From assembly GCA_030847615.1 (NCBI GenBank), contig JAUMIR010000004.1:274435501-274499500 (forward strand): DNA of 64,000 bases. The letters run 5' to 3'. The position numbers were made by a program, and so were the translations under genes. Source of the stretch: Gambelia wislizenii (taxonomy: Eukaryota > Chordata > Lepidosauria > Squamata > Crotaphytidae). Of this stretch, positions 43,001-55,194 are shown piece by piece. Each line of letters starts with the position of its first letter. The stretch's first letter is position 1. The notes below the pieces were generated by a model. It had not been told where the DNA came from. It searched no databases and saw only the letters and a program-made list of their open reading frames with translations.

Positions 43001-46000
43001 TAGGTCCCCAACCACCAAGGTTTCTGCCACCATAGTTTTTCCTACTGTGGTGGTTGTCTATGGTGTAGCAGAGCTCCAGAGCCATGCAGTCTGGCAACCT
43101 AGAGCCGCCATCCCCTTCTCTTCCAGAGTGAAGTCCAGGAAGACTCTCAGAAGAGTGGTGTTTGTGTGTGCGTATTGCAACCACACCAATTTCAGTGACA
43201 CAGGGCTATCAGCTATGGTGGTAAATGCAATTTGGGGAATGCAGGTGACCCATGGACCACACCTGTCTTAATCCATTTTGGAACCTCAAGCCTGAACATG
43301 GATGGTCCAATAGAGTTTGATATTATGTATGGGGAGCAAGTGTTCATTTAATCGAAACATTGGCTGGTGATAATAATATTTGTGAAAAGCATTCCTCACT
43401 AATTCAGTATGAGTGTATACATTAATGAAGAATGTTGTAGTATGGTAATATAGGGCACGCTTTCCTTATTTCAAAAGCAACATCATAATGAGAACGAAGA
43501 ATAGATTATAAGTTAATGGATACTATGATTAACTATTTATCTATTCATTACTTATGCAAAATAATTAACTATCAGCTCAAATGCATGTGTCATGTAGCTT
43601 GGACTATATGGTTTATTATCAGACATTTCAATTCTTTATGTAGCAAGGAAAGTTTTAGAAAAGAGTTTTTAAAAATAGATCTTGCTTCTTTGAAATAGGC
43701 CTATTTCAGCTAAAGGAGATTTAAGTAATGTGGTCTAGCAAAATACAAATTTCCAATTTGGCCTGTTATTTACACTTATTTACTGCAATCTTCCTCTATA
43801 TCAATCCATTTCGACAAAATGTCGTATTCACATATTCTACTGTAAAGTATAAAAAAATGCATGACTATATGGCAAAATCACATGGTGTTCCACAGCTATG
43901 ATTATTGACTTCAAGAAAACGACCAGTGATTTATGATATGTACCCATATCTGTTGTAAACAGATCTGATGAATGTAATTGCTACAAAGATCATGAGTCAT
44001 ACAATAAAGGGATTTTTAGTACTGTGAAATTCATTCTCTTCCACTCAGCTACATTTCTTTCACTTTTTAAAATGTTTCATGCTCAGAAATGTAAGTGTTA
44101 GCTATTCACTAGAAAAAGACTGTTTTGAAGTAGAAATGTTAGCTTCATTGTAAGATGGCAAAATAAAGAAGTGTCATTTATGTGCCATTAACTTAGATCA
44201 GTTTTCTATGAGAAATTTGACATATAGCATTAATTGCACTGTGTGCTATGAAGAACTATCTCAATTGCAACACAAATGTCAAGACAAAATCCAAAAAACC
44301 TAGTTTACGTGCACCCAAAGTTTGGCATATTGGCATAAATCCAGTTGCTAGTCCCAGCTAGGGTAGACCCATTGAATCAATAAGATCTGCACAAGTGTTG
44401 ATTTACTATTCAACAATTGATTCAATAAGCTCTTCTGCAAGTTGTTACTAGCAATTACATTTAGGCCATATCCAGCCATATTTTTACTTAACCCCCTACC
44501 CCACCCCCAAGAATCCCAATGCCATGTCAAAAACTAAGGGTGTGAATACTGAAAGCTGGCATCTGCAAAGCAGTCCAAAGCAATTTCACATATACGACCC
44601 AAGTATTTTCACATGTCACACTGTTTGGACTTTATTTTATTGTCTGTATTGTTTAACCTCTGTTACCACACATTGGCTGATTGGAGGTTTCCATTGCCTC
44701 TTGATCTGTCTCCAGGCCCTGATTCATTTCCTAATCATTCCGCTTTTGCAAAATTGATAATGACACATTCCTTGGCTGAAGGTGAATGGAATCCTCCTGG
44801 GCTTGCTTCAGCTAGCAAGAAGAGGCTTCCATAGGCTCCTAGAAAGAACCATGTAATCACAACAAGCATTTTTTTCCCTCCAAAGGGATCAGAATTTTCA
44901 TATATTTTTCTTGAATAATGCAAGATTTTAATTTTCTTAAAAGGATGGACTTTCATAGATACTAAAAGGCAAAGTACAAAAAAAATCTAATGGTGACTAC
45001 AAAATTTTGAATGAATAATCTTTACATTTCATCTCACAGCTAACCCAACTCTCTAGCAGAACATGCTTTTCAAGACATATCTGTATTGTTTACGTGGCCA
45101 AAACCTCCAAGATTATAATAGTTCTTCCTTTTGGCCATATTAACTTTTGCAATAAAAAGAATTCAAGCCTTTATTTCTGTAGTATTATATTAGAAGATTT
45201 TTATTTTGTTTTATTTAAGCTATGGCTTATTTCATGCGCACACACAAAACTCCAATTCCCTCACTATAAAATAACCCTTATTCTGGTCTTGTAAATGCTT
45301 GGAATGGCAAATGCCGACGAGATGCTTGGCAGTGTGGACCTATCTTCAATATTTTGATTAGTTCTGCTTGGCTTGTAGCTGAATGGATTTAAGATTGTGC
45401 ACATTAAACAGAGTCATGTCTTTATGGTGACTTGGCAATTATTTAACCACTTCACTGTACCACAAACCTTCGTAATTCCCAAATAAATGAAATACATTCT
45501 TCATCCAAAGTGAGACAGAATTACTGTGACAACAATGAACTTCATAAGAAAATGTAAAGGGCATAATAAGCTTTAAGTTGTGCTTGGAAAGTACTCAATA
45601 TACTGTAGAAGAATGTTAAATACCCACTGTTCTGATCTCTCTCTCTCTCTTTTTTTTTTTTTTAACTCCAGAAGGGCTCAGTGCCCAGAAGCCCATTTAA
45701 ACTATAGATTTGCAGGCAAAGTTAACTTACAATTTCACAGTGGTGAAGTTGGTCCATCACTGTAGGACCATTATGTGCTATCTAAATTTAGCTCAAACTG
45801 CTTTAGCTTTTTAGACTTGGTTGTTGTTATTATAACATTTTATATTGCTTTTCAGCATACAAAGTGTTTTACCATTCTTGTATATGTACCAGTACTATCT
45901 TTGCACCATAGCCTCCCATTTTGTCTTCTTGGGTCTCTCTTGAAATTGTCCATGTGGAATATTGGCCCTCCACCTTTAAGTCTAACATGTTCTAGAGATG

Positions 46001-46335
46001 TGGGTGCAATCAGGGTATTTAACTGTTGCTTCTGGTAGAACAGTCATAGGTAGGCATGAGCAAATCACTCTTAGTTGATCCCATTGGTCTTCTGCCTGGA
46101 TGAATATATTTTCCTGTTCTACCATCCACCAGACAGAGCAACTAGGTGTTTGTTTTATAAATCTACAGATTTTTCCACACATTTTTCTGTATTATTTTAC
46201 ATATTTCAGCATGTACAAATGTGAAGGCTAATGAAATACATAATGTACACTACCTTACACTAAAGAGCTACACTAAAAGATGCCTTTCCTGCCTGCTTCC
46301 TGCATTGTAGGAGGAGAGATTAAATTGAAATGCAG
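43001..46335. other. Unassigned AT-rich DNA
   Basis: I see no gene, named repeat or long tandem array. Open frames do not exceed 87 codons outside simple repeats. A CT/T run lies at about 45641-45662. Confidence 0.4.
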
Positions 46336-46339
46336 AATT

Positions 46340-46415
46340 ACAAACTGGACAGTGAAGAAAGCTGATAGGAAGACAATCAACTCATTTGAAACATGGTGCT
46401 GGGGGAGAATTATGC
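46340..46415 (+). repeat. BovB LINE scrap
   Basis: aactggacagtgaagaaagctgatagg and caactcatttgaaacatggtgctgg match the BovB ORF2 region at 22930-22985. Confidence 0.75.
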
Positions 46416-46809
46416 TGTGACAGAGAGGCCGGGCACCATGTTGTGGGCTAAGTGGGATGACCACAACTTTAATACAACATATATATCAGTCAGATAAATT
46501 CACACACAATTTCCCTTTGGATACAATATACAGGAAAAGGACCAATACCTGTTCAAACAGAGCATTATGCAATAGTTGTCTGGTAAGCATCTGGCAAAGC
46601 TTGCCGTAATGTCCAATCTGTGGGGTGAGCAAAATGGTCTGCCTGAGGAGAGGCACCCAGCAGGTGCCCAAGCTGCAGGTTTGCCCCCTTCCCAGCAACC
46701 ATCAAGTACCCCCAAGTCTTTCCACCTCTCAATTTAACTTGTGCCCAATGTCCCCTTTCATACCTGCCACAGGAAGGGGCCAACAAGCTTAGAACCTCTT
46801 CTTCCCCCT
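46416..46809 (-). mobile_element. Presumed 3' part of a Ngaro/DIRS-like element
   Basis: In minus orientation this follows directly after the SGNH-like end. It contains a polyadenylation-like context (ttgtattaaagttgtgg in reverse at about 46455-46475). Frames here (46565-46861 and others) do not resemble a known domain. Assignment rests on continuity with the neighbour only. Confidence 0.35.
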
Positions 46810-47230
46810 GCAAGTTCATTGAATGAATTGCCTTAGCTGATGAGTTATGGAGTCCAAGCAAAGGTCACAATCCTCTAAGGAGAGGTAGACACCATAGCTT
46901 CTGTACAAGTAAGCCACATTTGCACATATGCCTGAGTGAGAGATAGGGGTGCCATCCATCCAGCTGAGGTCATTGATGATATCATGGTTAGCATGGCATC
47001 GGGCAGTACTGGTGGCAGAGTTGCTACTCACACCTTGCCATGCCCTGTAAGCATCTTAGTCCATAGGATGTGAATACCTGGAAATAGGTGTTGGATGATA
47101 TGGAGGTCCTCCATCACCATGCCTACAAGTTGAAGCCATGGTGTCCAGAATAGTTCATTCTCACCCAAATGGAGGATAATAATGTGAAGCAGAGTTTTGG
47201 TCACACCAAGTTCCATGGTGCAGGGAAGCA
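46810..47230 (-). pseudogene. SGNH-hydrolase-like C-terminal part from a Ngaro/DIRS-type element
   Basis: Two minus-strand frames joined by a shift read one domain. Frame 47028-47273 has LLHIIILHLGENELFWTPWL (block III, usually GxND, here GENE) and MEDLHIIQHLFPGIHILWT. Frame 46816-47031 continues with YRSYGVYLSLEDCDLCLDSI, matching block V (DxVHLS). Block V aspartate and histidine are changed (YGVYLS), so it should be dead. The N-terminal block I is missing. It pairs conceptually with the fragment at 12835-13235, but they are separate insertions. Confidence 0.6.
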
Positions 47231-47232
47231 GA

Positions 47233-47296
47233 GCACTAATCCTCCTTGCATATCTTCCCCTAGGAACTAGCAATTCAAATACACAAATTTACATGA
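47233..47296 (+). repeat. Penelope-like element tail scrap
   Basis: cactaatcctccttgcatatcttcccc and ggaactagcaattcaaatac match the PLE tail at 24420-24480. Confidence 0.8.
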
Positions 47297-47319
47297 AACT
47301 CAACACATGCAAATTAACT

Positions 47320-47830
47320 TCACCCAAATGTACCTGCTTTGCCTCACCCGCCACCTGGTCTCCCTTACCGAAGGGAGTGAAGACACAGGAGATGGGCAGC
47401 GGGCAAGGCAAACCGCTACATTCGCCCCTCTCCTCCACCTTCGATTCCTCCCCAAAGGAGGCGAAGGTGGAGGAAAGGGGCGAATGTACCCGCTTTGCCT
47501 CACCCGCCACCCATCTCCTGCATCTTTGCTCCCTTCGTGAAGAGAGCAAAGATGCAGGAGACCGGGCAGGGGGTGAGGCATAGCGGGTACATTCACCCCT
47601 CTCCTCCACCTTCGATTCCTCCCCAAAGGGGGTGAAGGTGGAGGAGAGGGGCGAATGTACCCACTATGCCTCACCCCCCGCACGGTCTCCTGCATCTTCA
47701 CTCCCTTTGCAAAGGGAGCGAAAACACAGGAGATGGGCAGCAGGTGAGGCAAACTGCTACATTCACCCCTCTCCTCTGCCTTCAATTCCTTCAGGAAGGG
47801 TGGATGGGTGGTGGGTGGAGGGGGGAGGCT
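47320..47830. repeat. Alternating palindromic tandem array, GC-rich
   Basis: Two palindromic modules alternate about three times. Module A (about 100-110 bp; starts aatgtaccYgctttgcctcac and ends with its complement) occurs at about 47327-47424, 47485-47592 and 47655-47762. Module B (about 60 bp; cctctcctccaccttcgatt..cgaaggtggagg) occurs at about 47425-47484 and 47593-47654, with a decayed copy after 47763. The period is about 170 bp. Because each module is its own inverted repeat, both strands are open for long stretches (196 codons on minus). Confidence 0.85.
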
Positions 47831-47837
47831 GAGGGGG

Positions 47838-47960
47838 GAGTTTGGGATATACTCACCGTATAAGAGAAGGAGGGTAGTCTTATACAGCAAGTATATCCCA
47901 AACTCTATATTTTAACTTAAAAATTGGGGAGTCGTCTTATACGCCAATGGCAGAGACATG
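47838..47960. repeat. Hairpin and terminal-like sequence beside the array
   Basis: TTTGGGATATACTCACCGTATAAGA at 47840-47864 is inverted at 47876-47893 (tacagcaagtatatcccaaa). It is followed by ggggagtcgtcttatacgcc at 47925-47944, which looks like a transposon end of a type common in reptiles. It may be the right end of the element that contains the palindromic array. Confidence 0.55.
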
Positions 47961-48993
47961 GAATTTAATAAGACAAAGTCAATGCATTACACTAATCATT
48001 ACTAAGCTAAAAATTGACATAATTGATGGTTTTTATGGTACTTGTCAACCTTCATTGAATATATCAATAGCAAAATAGTTTATATATGCCCATCCCCACA
48101 GCCTCATGCAAATCTCTGGAATGATGCTCTCTTGCCCATTTAAAATTAGTCACCCTAATTTTGTATGTTCTTTGCCTTTGATATCAATTGCTTTCAGAAT
48201 TGCATTTTCTTTCTTTATGTGTTCATTGTATTTTGTAATTAAATTCAAATTTTAAAAGTTACTAGGGGAAAATTAATAAGTTTTTTAAAAATCAATTGCA
48301 CTCAGGTTGAGAGGACAACATTTATAAAAATTAAGCTAATTTTTTAAAATAAAAAATAAAAAAACTTAATTAAGTTAATTTTAAATTGGTGTTCAAATTT
48401 ATCTTATATTACTACACTAAAAGCCTTACCAGAAAAAGTGGGCAATGTCATCCATTATTTTATTCTGCCCCGCTCCCTTGTGCCGTGTCCCTGCTTTGAA
48501 CTTGGGAGAGAAAGAAACATCTGCATGAATTTTTTTTTAAGAAATCATTTCTCACCCACTGCACCAAAAATCGTTCTCTTGTTTACCCTCTAATAGGCCC
48601 CTGCCTTAACATCCACCCCCCCTGCTTTCTTTAGCTTACTGGCAAAAGCGCCAGGCCTAAAACCTTTGAAAGGCAGTTTCCCGACACAGAGGAGGAGCTT
48701 CTATATGGTATTTGATACAGAACATAGGAGACCATCTTGTCTCAAAATAGACCATCATCATGCTTTCAAGGGGCCTAAAGTTTGTGGCCTAAACTTTTGA
48801 ATTCTCTAGCTGTGAGGGACAAAAAGGAGAGAAGTAATTTTGCAAAGATCCAAGAATTAACTGGTAATGTAAAATTTGTTGGCTTTTTAACACAGTGGGT
48901 TATTTAATAAATTAAAATGTCATTCATACTTGAAACTCAATGCTGAAGAAATGTTTTCTGGTATCCTATGCTACCTTTTACTTAACATAGGTT
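47961..48993. other. Unassigned AT-rich DNA
   Basis: No gene or named repeat recognised. Confidence 0.4.
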
Positions 48994-48996
48994 TGT

Positions 48997-49593
48997 GGAG
49001 ATTATCAGATGCACTAAAAATGGTGTTATAATGATGCCAGAGATCACTAAAGGGCTCCTTTTTCAGATGATGTCACCCCCCACCATAATGCACCAGTTCT
49101 GCCGGCGCTGCTTTTTATTGACAGGAGAATCCATCAATACATCCCCCATTCCGTTTCTGCCACAGATGTTCCTGTGACGGAAAAGGTGCACCGTCTTGCT
49201 GGTGATATCCCAGCGTCAATGGAAGGTCCCTGCCAGAACACTTCCTGGTGAGATTCGGACATCAAGGTAAGTGACACACTTTTTAAAAACTTCCCTGGTT
49301 TGCTTGGAAGTTTTAAAGTGTGTTTTTGTGCTTGGTGTCACTTTTTCTCTTTTATTTTTCTTTTTATCTTTGAATTTACCATGCTCACATCTTCTTGTGA
49401 GAACAGACAGGATTTCAGTCCAGGAAGTAAATGGAGCTCCATTAGAGCTCCATTCACTCCTGGGCTGCCCTGTTGATGCTTCTAAAGGTAGGTCTGAAAA
49501 GTTTTGTTATTGTGGTGTGACAGGGATGGGAGAGGGTTGGGAGAGTAGATTGTGGGACAGGAACACTTTATTCGTTCCTGTCTGATAATCTCC
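48997..49593 (+). mobile_element. F1 family element, copy F, with 3-bp TSD
   Basis: The 597-bp element begins GGAGATTATCAGATGC and ends GTCTGATAATCTCC, with TGT directly outside both ends (48994-48996 and 49594-49596). The interior holds ccagaacacttcctggtgag, gtaagtgacacactttttaa, catcttcttgtgagaac and gctccattcactcctgg, all shared with copies A, C and I. It is the best reference copy for the family together with copy I. The 104-codon frame 49271-49585 is not conserved in other copies. Confidence 0.85.
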
Positions 49594-49596
49594 TGT

Positions 49597-49882
49597 GTAT
49601 ACTGAGTTAAGTAGCAGAGGCACTGGTCCTGTTAGTGAATTACAAAGATGCTTCTCAGGACAATGACCAGAGTGCTTGGTGTGCCTTGGTGCCCATTGCA
49701 CGTTGGTCCCTTTATGCACCGTCACCTTGCTGTTTGTGCTACATAGTAACAGAATAGCAGCCCTTTACTGGATACAGACACTACAAAACTGCCCAATTCT
49801 AATTCCCACATACATAAGTCCACTTACAAAGATGTAACTTCCATACAGGTTTCCGGCCACTAATTCTGAAATTACAAATCAT
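49597..49882. other. Unassigned spacer between two F1 elements
   Basis: Nothing recognised. Confidence 0.35.
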
Positions 49883-50194
49883 GCAGATTATCAGACATGG
49901 GGAAACATGCCAAAAAAATCGTGTTCCCAACTGCTCCAGAAGATCACCACAAGAACAGAAAGGGTGACCTTACCAGACACCCACTTCCTTCTGCCATTTC
50001 CAGGGTGTAGCACTGCCGAGGATGCGGCTGCCCTTTTGCATTGATGGGGAAAAGCCGCTAATAATAAAGGATGCCTTACTGACACCTGTGCTATGCTCCT
50101 AGAATGCTAGAGGATGTCATCATCTGGTAAGGTCGCCCCTTCCTGTTCTCATCATGATCTTTTGATGCGGTTTTTGCTGCATCTGATAATCTCC
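49883..50194 (-). mobile_element. F1 family element, copy G
   Basis: The left end gcagattatcagacatggg is decayed; the right end GCTGCATCTGATAATCTCC is a good F1 terminus. The interior has an inverted pair ggtgaccttaccaga / tctggtaaggtcgcc (about 49967-49981 and 50124-50138), so the element folds back. It is about 312 bp, like copies D and H. Confidence 0.65.
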
Positions 50195-50687
50195 TAAATC
50201 AATTATTTTCATATTTTTTAAAATAACTATTTTTTTTCTTTTGTTGTAAAATGTTCAACTTAATTTATGACTAAACTGTTCATAATTAGTCTGTTCCTTT
50301 CACTGGCCCAGATGATAAGAAGAATACATTGATTACTGGTATGTTATGCAACATTATCTAAAGACCAATTGACTCACCAATGATACATTTGCAGATTTGC
50401 ATGGCCATCTTTGTGGAGGAAAGAGTAGTGGGTTTTCTCTGGTTTTAAATGTACGTTAAAGGCTGGGAGTCTTTGTTGACTGTGGCCAAGGGCTATTTTC
50501 CCACACACAAGTTTTAATTCATGCTTATATGGCAGCAGAGTTGTGAATAATTTCTGAGGGTGTAATTATTTTTCTTCCCAGTGTGGATTTGTGTTGTTGT
50601 ATAACTGTGGGAAACTCTTGCAGGCTTTTTTAAAAAATAATAATTTCCATAATCACACCATAATGTGTTTCTGTGTTTTAAAATAGA
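50195..50687. other. Unassigned DNA
   Basis: Nothing recognised. Confidence 0.4.
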
Positions 50688-50778
50688 ACCTGAAATATTG
50701 TTTTAACTTTCTTGTAAGCCACCTTGGGTACCATGGCAGGAGAAAGCCAGTACTGTATATAAATAAAATAAATAGATA
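50688..50778 (+). repeat. L2-type LINE 3' tail
   Basis: tttcttgtaagccaccttgggtacc..gtatataaataaaataaataga is an L2-type 3' end. Confidence 0.7.
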
Positions 50779-50781
50779 AAC

Positions 50782-50998
50782 CATGTGTGTGTATGCCTTC
50801 AAGTCGCTTGTCAACTTATGGTGACCCCATAGGGTTTTCTTAGGCAAGGAATACTCAGAGGTAGTTTTGCCAGTTCCTTTCTCTGAGATATAAACTATAG
50901 CATCTGGTATGTGTTGGTGGTCTCCCATCCAAATATTAACCAGAGCTGACCATGCTTAGCTTCCAAGTTCAAATGGTATCTGGTGCCTTTAGGTTATT
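50782..50998 (-). mobile_element. 5S rRNA-derived SINE with Sauria/BovB-like tail, second copy
   Basis: In reverse, the head matches 5S rRNA over the internal control region. The window reads ggtggtctcccatccaaatattaaccag and gctgaccatgcttagcttcc, the complement of ggaagctaagcagggtc..tggttagtacttgg in 5S. The left part (tgccttcaagtcgcttgtcaa) is the BovB-like tail. This copy keeps more of the 5S promoter than the one at 6628-6853. Confidence 0.85.
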
Positions 50999-52373
50999 TA
51001 GGCCTTGCACTTTATTTATAGACTCCTCTTGATTCATAAAAACTCAAAGAGGCTTACCAAAATCATCACAGCAATAAAGGTTGATAGAATTTTAAATAGA
51101 TAAAAAGTGGACTTAAGTAATTTGTCAGTAAAACAGCATAATAAGCTCACAACAACAGGCTTTTTGTGTTTGATGCTCTTTATGTTCTTTGCTCTATTGT
51201 TGTTTTCTGTTGTGCCAACTCCTAAGACTTTTTATGTATTTTGTTTTTATACTTCATGATTTTAATTTTTATTTGTAAAATGTCCTGAGAAAAATGTCAT
51301 GATGAGTAGTAAAGAACTGTTATAAATACACAATAAACCTGGTTGAGAAACATCTTCAGGTTACATTTTGAAATGGAAAATAAGGCACTGGGAGAGAGTG
51401 CAGTGGTGGTGGGGATCCCACTTTTTCCTCAAGTAATGACAATTGTGCATGCATTTATCAGATGAAAATGGGAAAGATTCTTTTAACAGCCCATGTGAGG
51501 TTAAAAAAACAACAACGCACAATGCACTGTAACTATTTACCATTGTCATATGGCAGAGAAATCTTAGTGTATGTTTAGGGAATGCAATATTCATCCAATG
51601 ATGTCACAGACCAGCAACGCCATTTCTAAAAAAAACGGATGGCACAACAGTGTTTCAGCATCCAGTATAGATGCCACCCAGCACTGACATGCCTTAATTC
51701 TTATCAGAACAATTATGGAATATTAAAACAGTAGACTATTTACAGTAGTTGTAGTGATGACAATTGGTTTCTTCCTCCTCTCCTACTCAGAGGGCAGGAA
51801 TGATTTTTGTGAAGAGATGAGTTGCCCAGTTCATGCTTGGTGAAGCAGCAGTAACAGGTAGAGAAGGTATTGATGGCAATTTGTCTGATCATCAGTGGCT
51901 TCTCCACTTCTGCTGTTGGTGATTTTAATGGCCTCTGTGAGGAGATAAGGGAATTTGCGCCTGTTTGCCGAAGCAGCAGGAGGTGGGGAAAGTGAATGAT
52001 GCCATTCACATTGCTGTCTTCTTCCTCCTACTCTGTTCATAGGCCAGTTGGTGCCTACTCAAGAAGACTAGATTTATCTACATATTGAAATAATTAACAG
52101 CAAAATTTATGGGGGATTTGGCTAAAGCAAATTGTGCAGCCCATAATGTTGCTGGACTAAAAATCCTAGGAGCCCTTGATAACATAGGCAATGGTGAGGA
52201 ACACTGGAAGCTGTAGTCCAACAAGATGATTCAATGTTTTCTCTACAGATTCAACTCTTTAATGGCTAATCAGCTTTGGGATTCTTTGATATCGCAAATG
52301 ACTGTATTTGACCATATGAGCCTGCCTGAGTTTTAAGATCTGCAGGGGAGCACTTCTTTCTATTGCATCACCT
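50999..52373. other. Unassigned DNA
   Basis: At 51005-51110 an A-rich block (gcactttatttatagactcc..aaagaggcttaccaaaatcatca) may be a reversed LINE tail. Nothing else is recognised. Confidence 0.4.
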
Positions 52374-52748
52374 TCACAGGCATAATTGGTGGGAAGACAG
52401 GAGAAGCATTCTTTGCGGCTGCTCCCACATTTTGGAACTCCCTCACTAGGGAAGTTAGGATGGCTGCTTCTTTGTTTTCCTTTCAGCGACAGGTTAAGAC
52501 TTTTCTTTTACAGCAAGCCTTTGGAAACTGGTTTTAACAAAAAGTGGGGAGGGGCTTTATGGGGCTGTAGTGTTTTTAATCTGGATTAAAATAAGATTTC
52601 AATTGGTTTTAATTCAATTATTATTTAATACTGTTTTAATCTTAATTTTACATGTGTTTAATTATATGTGTTTTATTGTATTCTCTGCCTTTTCATAAGC
52701 TGCCTTGAGTCCCAGCCTGGGAGAAAGGCAGGATATAAATAAAATAAA
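52374..52748 (+). mobile_element. L2-type LINE 3' end
   Basis: The frame 52386-52589 reads AAPTFWNSLTREVRMAASL-like residues, phase-shifted, followed by FQRQVKTFLLQQAFG, the C-terminus of an L2-type ORF2. A 3' UTR of about 190 bp and the tail ctgccttgagtcccagcctg ggagaaaggcaggatataaa follow. The copy is 5' truncated within the last 45 codons. Confidence 0.75.
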
Positions 52749-54483
52749 TGAGGCATGGAGGGATGGCATGAGAAGATCCCTCTACCCATGCAGTCAAGAT
52801 GGTTCCAACAAGTCTCTGAAATCCACTAACATGCAGTAACATTCAAGACTAGTATGTACAACTTTGAAATAAGATGTTTATTTTAAAAAAGCACAGCAAA
52901 TGAAAAAAAATCTTCCTTCCAATGTGAAGAACCAAGTCCCAATATGACATACATTTATTGATATGCTTGAGTTTCTTTTATAATTCTTCCCTAGAGATGT
53001 GGCAGACAGTTGGGTGCAGATGGAAATATTCAGCCTTTTGAAAGGAGAATGTCTTGGCTTTTGAAAATGCCTATGAAACCACCATTAAAGATCTTACTGG
53101 AATCCTATTTAATTCAGCACTGAAACTCTTGACTGTTCCAGAAGCAGGACAAAACCCCATTTCAAGGCTAGAACATTACTGAGTTTGCAATTTTAAGACC
53201 ACAGATCTAAGGCAGTAGATTTAAGGTGGCTGTAGCAATTGCATATTGTATTTTTAAATTTGACACTTTCTCCATGAGGAGAAATAGCTCTTACCATTTA
53301 TTCTGGGTTGAGCAAAAGAGAGCTGTTTTCTATTAAAGAGTACCATGAACATTTTTTTGGTATGGAACTGTTTTGGTTAGGGGCAGAAATGCTATATTGA
53401 ACTCTGGCATGTTCATTGTTTTATACTTTGGAACACTTCAAGTGAGTATCTTCGATCCACCTGATGCCCTGGAATTATGCCATAACATTTCCATTTGGAT
53501 TTCTAAGTTAACTGGGAAATGTGTTAAGGAGATTTACGTAACAAGACAGGTTTCTGTCAACCTTCCACTAAAAAAGCTCAAAAGTCCTACTCAAATAAGG
53601 AAACTTGTGGATTAAGTTACAGCTCAGAAATTGGCTAGAGAGATGTCCATTACAGAAAGTAGGCAGCTTTAAGAATAATTGAAAGCTGCCATGTGTAGCA
53701 AATTTGAGAGTGGCAGCAGCCACGGAAAATAGAAAAAGGATCACAGCAGTTGAGAAAGAAAGATGGTACAAAGACAGAGAAATCAAGAAATCTCAAGTCA
53801 AACATTTCATGCCATGGGCTTTTGTAGAGCTACACGGGGACATGCACATCATGTGCATATCATTAAACTGTGTACTCTTAGGGAATGTTACAGTTGTCAC
53901 CTGATTCAAGAAACCTCAAGTTATCAGTTACATGACTTTTAACCAGTTTGGAAAGATTCGTTTTTGGATTACAGCACCACCACTATGGTCAGTGTCCATG
54001 CCTGTTGGGGGTCCTGGCAATTATAATTCAAGCTAGTAACACTTCCGAGTTCTGATTTTAATTAATTTGTGGATTCATCAATTACTTTTGCATAACCACC
54101 TTGGATCACATACAAAGAAAAAGGCAGGGTATAAATTAAATAAATAAATAAATAAATAAGAGTAAGCTAGTTGCTCTAAGATAAAGCTGTTCTCCTCTTG
54201 TTTGTAGATGTCACTGTCACAGCAAATGCCAACTTGGTACCTGCCCATTTTTTCAAATTATTTAATTTGAAATAAATATATTAATTGGAAATATATATAT
54301 TTTTTTAATTGCTGCTGGATTGGTCGGGGCGCCTTTTCTATTTATTAATTTTTGATTAATTAATATAAATCAGTGCTCAACTAAATTATAGTTAAATATT
54401 AGAGGAAAAGAGACATTTGGCCCACCATCAAGGGGCTTACTTCTTCTACCTGCTATGCTCCGTGCTTCAGTTCTGTATGCCCC

Positions 54484-54514
<31 letters not shown>

Positions 54515-54637
54515 AAGTAAGCTAATTTGGACATAATGTTCTATCCTGCCTATCCCTTGGATTTTATGTCTCCTCTCCAATGAGACTCTGAGGGTAATCT
54601 CAAAAGTATTTGCTTCCATTTTTAATTAATTTCAGAA
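52749..54637. other. Unassigned DNA with an L2 tail and a GA repeat
   Basis: An L2-like tail (accaccttggatcacatac..ggcagggtataaattaaataaa) lies at about 54085-54160, and (GA)n at 54488-54515. Otherwise no gene or named repeat. Confidence 0.45.
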
Positions 54638-55194
54638 GGCTGTCCAAACAGTGAAAATACTCCTCACAGAATGTGAGGAGAATCCTACCTATCTTAATGG
54701 GATCCTGCATCGTTTCACAGTATTCAGACGAAGGGGGCAAAAAACGTCAAAAACACTGCAGCTTTTCCTGGAGTTTTTACAAAACAGTGAATGGAATACA
54801 CATTCCTGCTTTGAATCACTTTCCCATAGGAAAGGAAGTGCAAAGCTGATTGGCCGGATGAGCGCAGGGGCAGGGCTTTCTAACAGGGAAAGTGCCCAGC
54901 ATTGCTAGGTTGATTTTTCACCTTAGTAAGTGAGTGCTAAGGTGAGATAATAGAGTGTTGTTGTTTTCCTCTTCCCCCCTTTTTTTTGGGGGGGGGAAGC
55001 AAAATATTGCTCTAGCATTAAATATTTTTTTAAAACAGAAATGTTTGGTGGCAGCAGATTGAAAACACAAGTAATTCACTCACAGCTACCATCTTGATTG
55101 GTGGGCATGCCTGGAGTAGACAATGCGATAAACAAAGCTTTATCTGGGAAAGAGTGGGATCTTACTCTAGCAGTATAAACAGCAAAACAAAACC
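54638..55194 (-). mobile_element. F2 family element, copy d
   Basis: Reversed, this follows copy a closely: caagatggtagctgtgagtgaattacttgtg (about 55067-55097 in reverse), ctgcccctgcgctcatccggccaatcagcttt (54843-54875 in reverse), and ctgtgaggagtattttcactgtttggacagcc at the end (54638-54668 in reverse). The end at 54638 (GGCTGTCCAAACAG) is clear. The other end near 55194 is weak, and flanks GAA and TAC do not match. Confidence 0.7.

Noticed and set aside
47320..47830. CRISPR-like repeat array
   Set aside because: Repeats are palindromic modules without unique spacers, and the setting is vertebrate genomic DNA.
47300..47890. 196-codon proline-rich open frame on the minus strand
   Set aside because: It lies on the alternating palindromic array. 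Frames are open on both strands because the modules are inverted repeats, and the residues simply repeat the modules.
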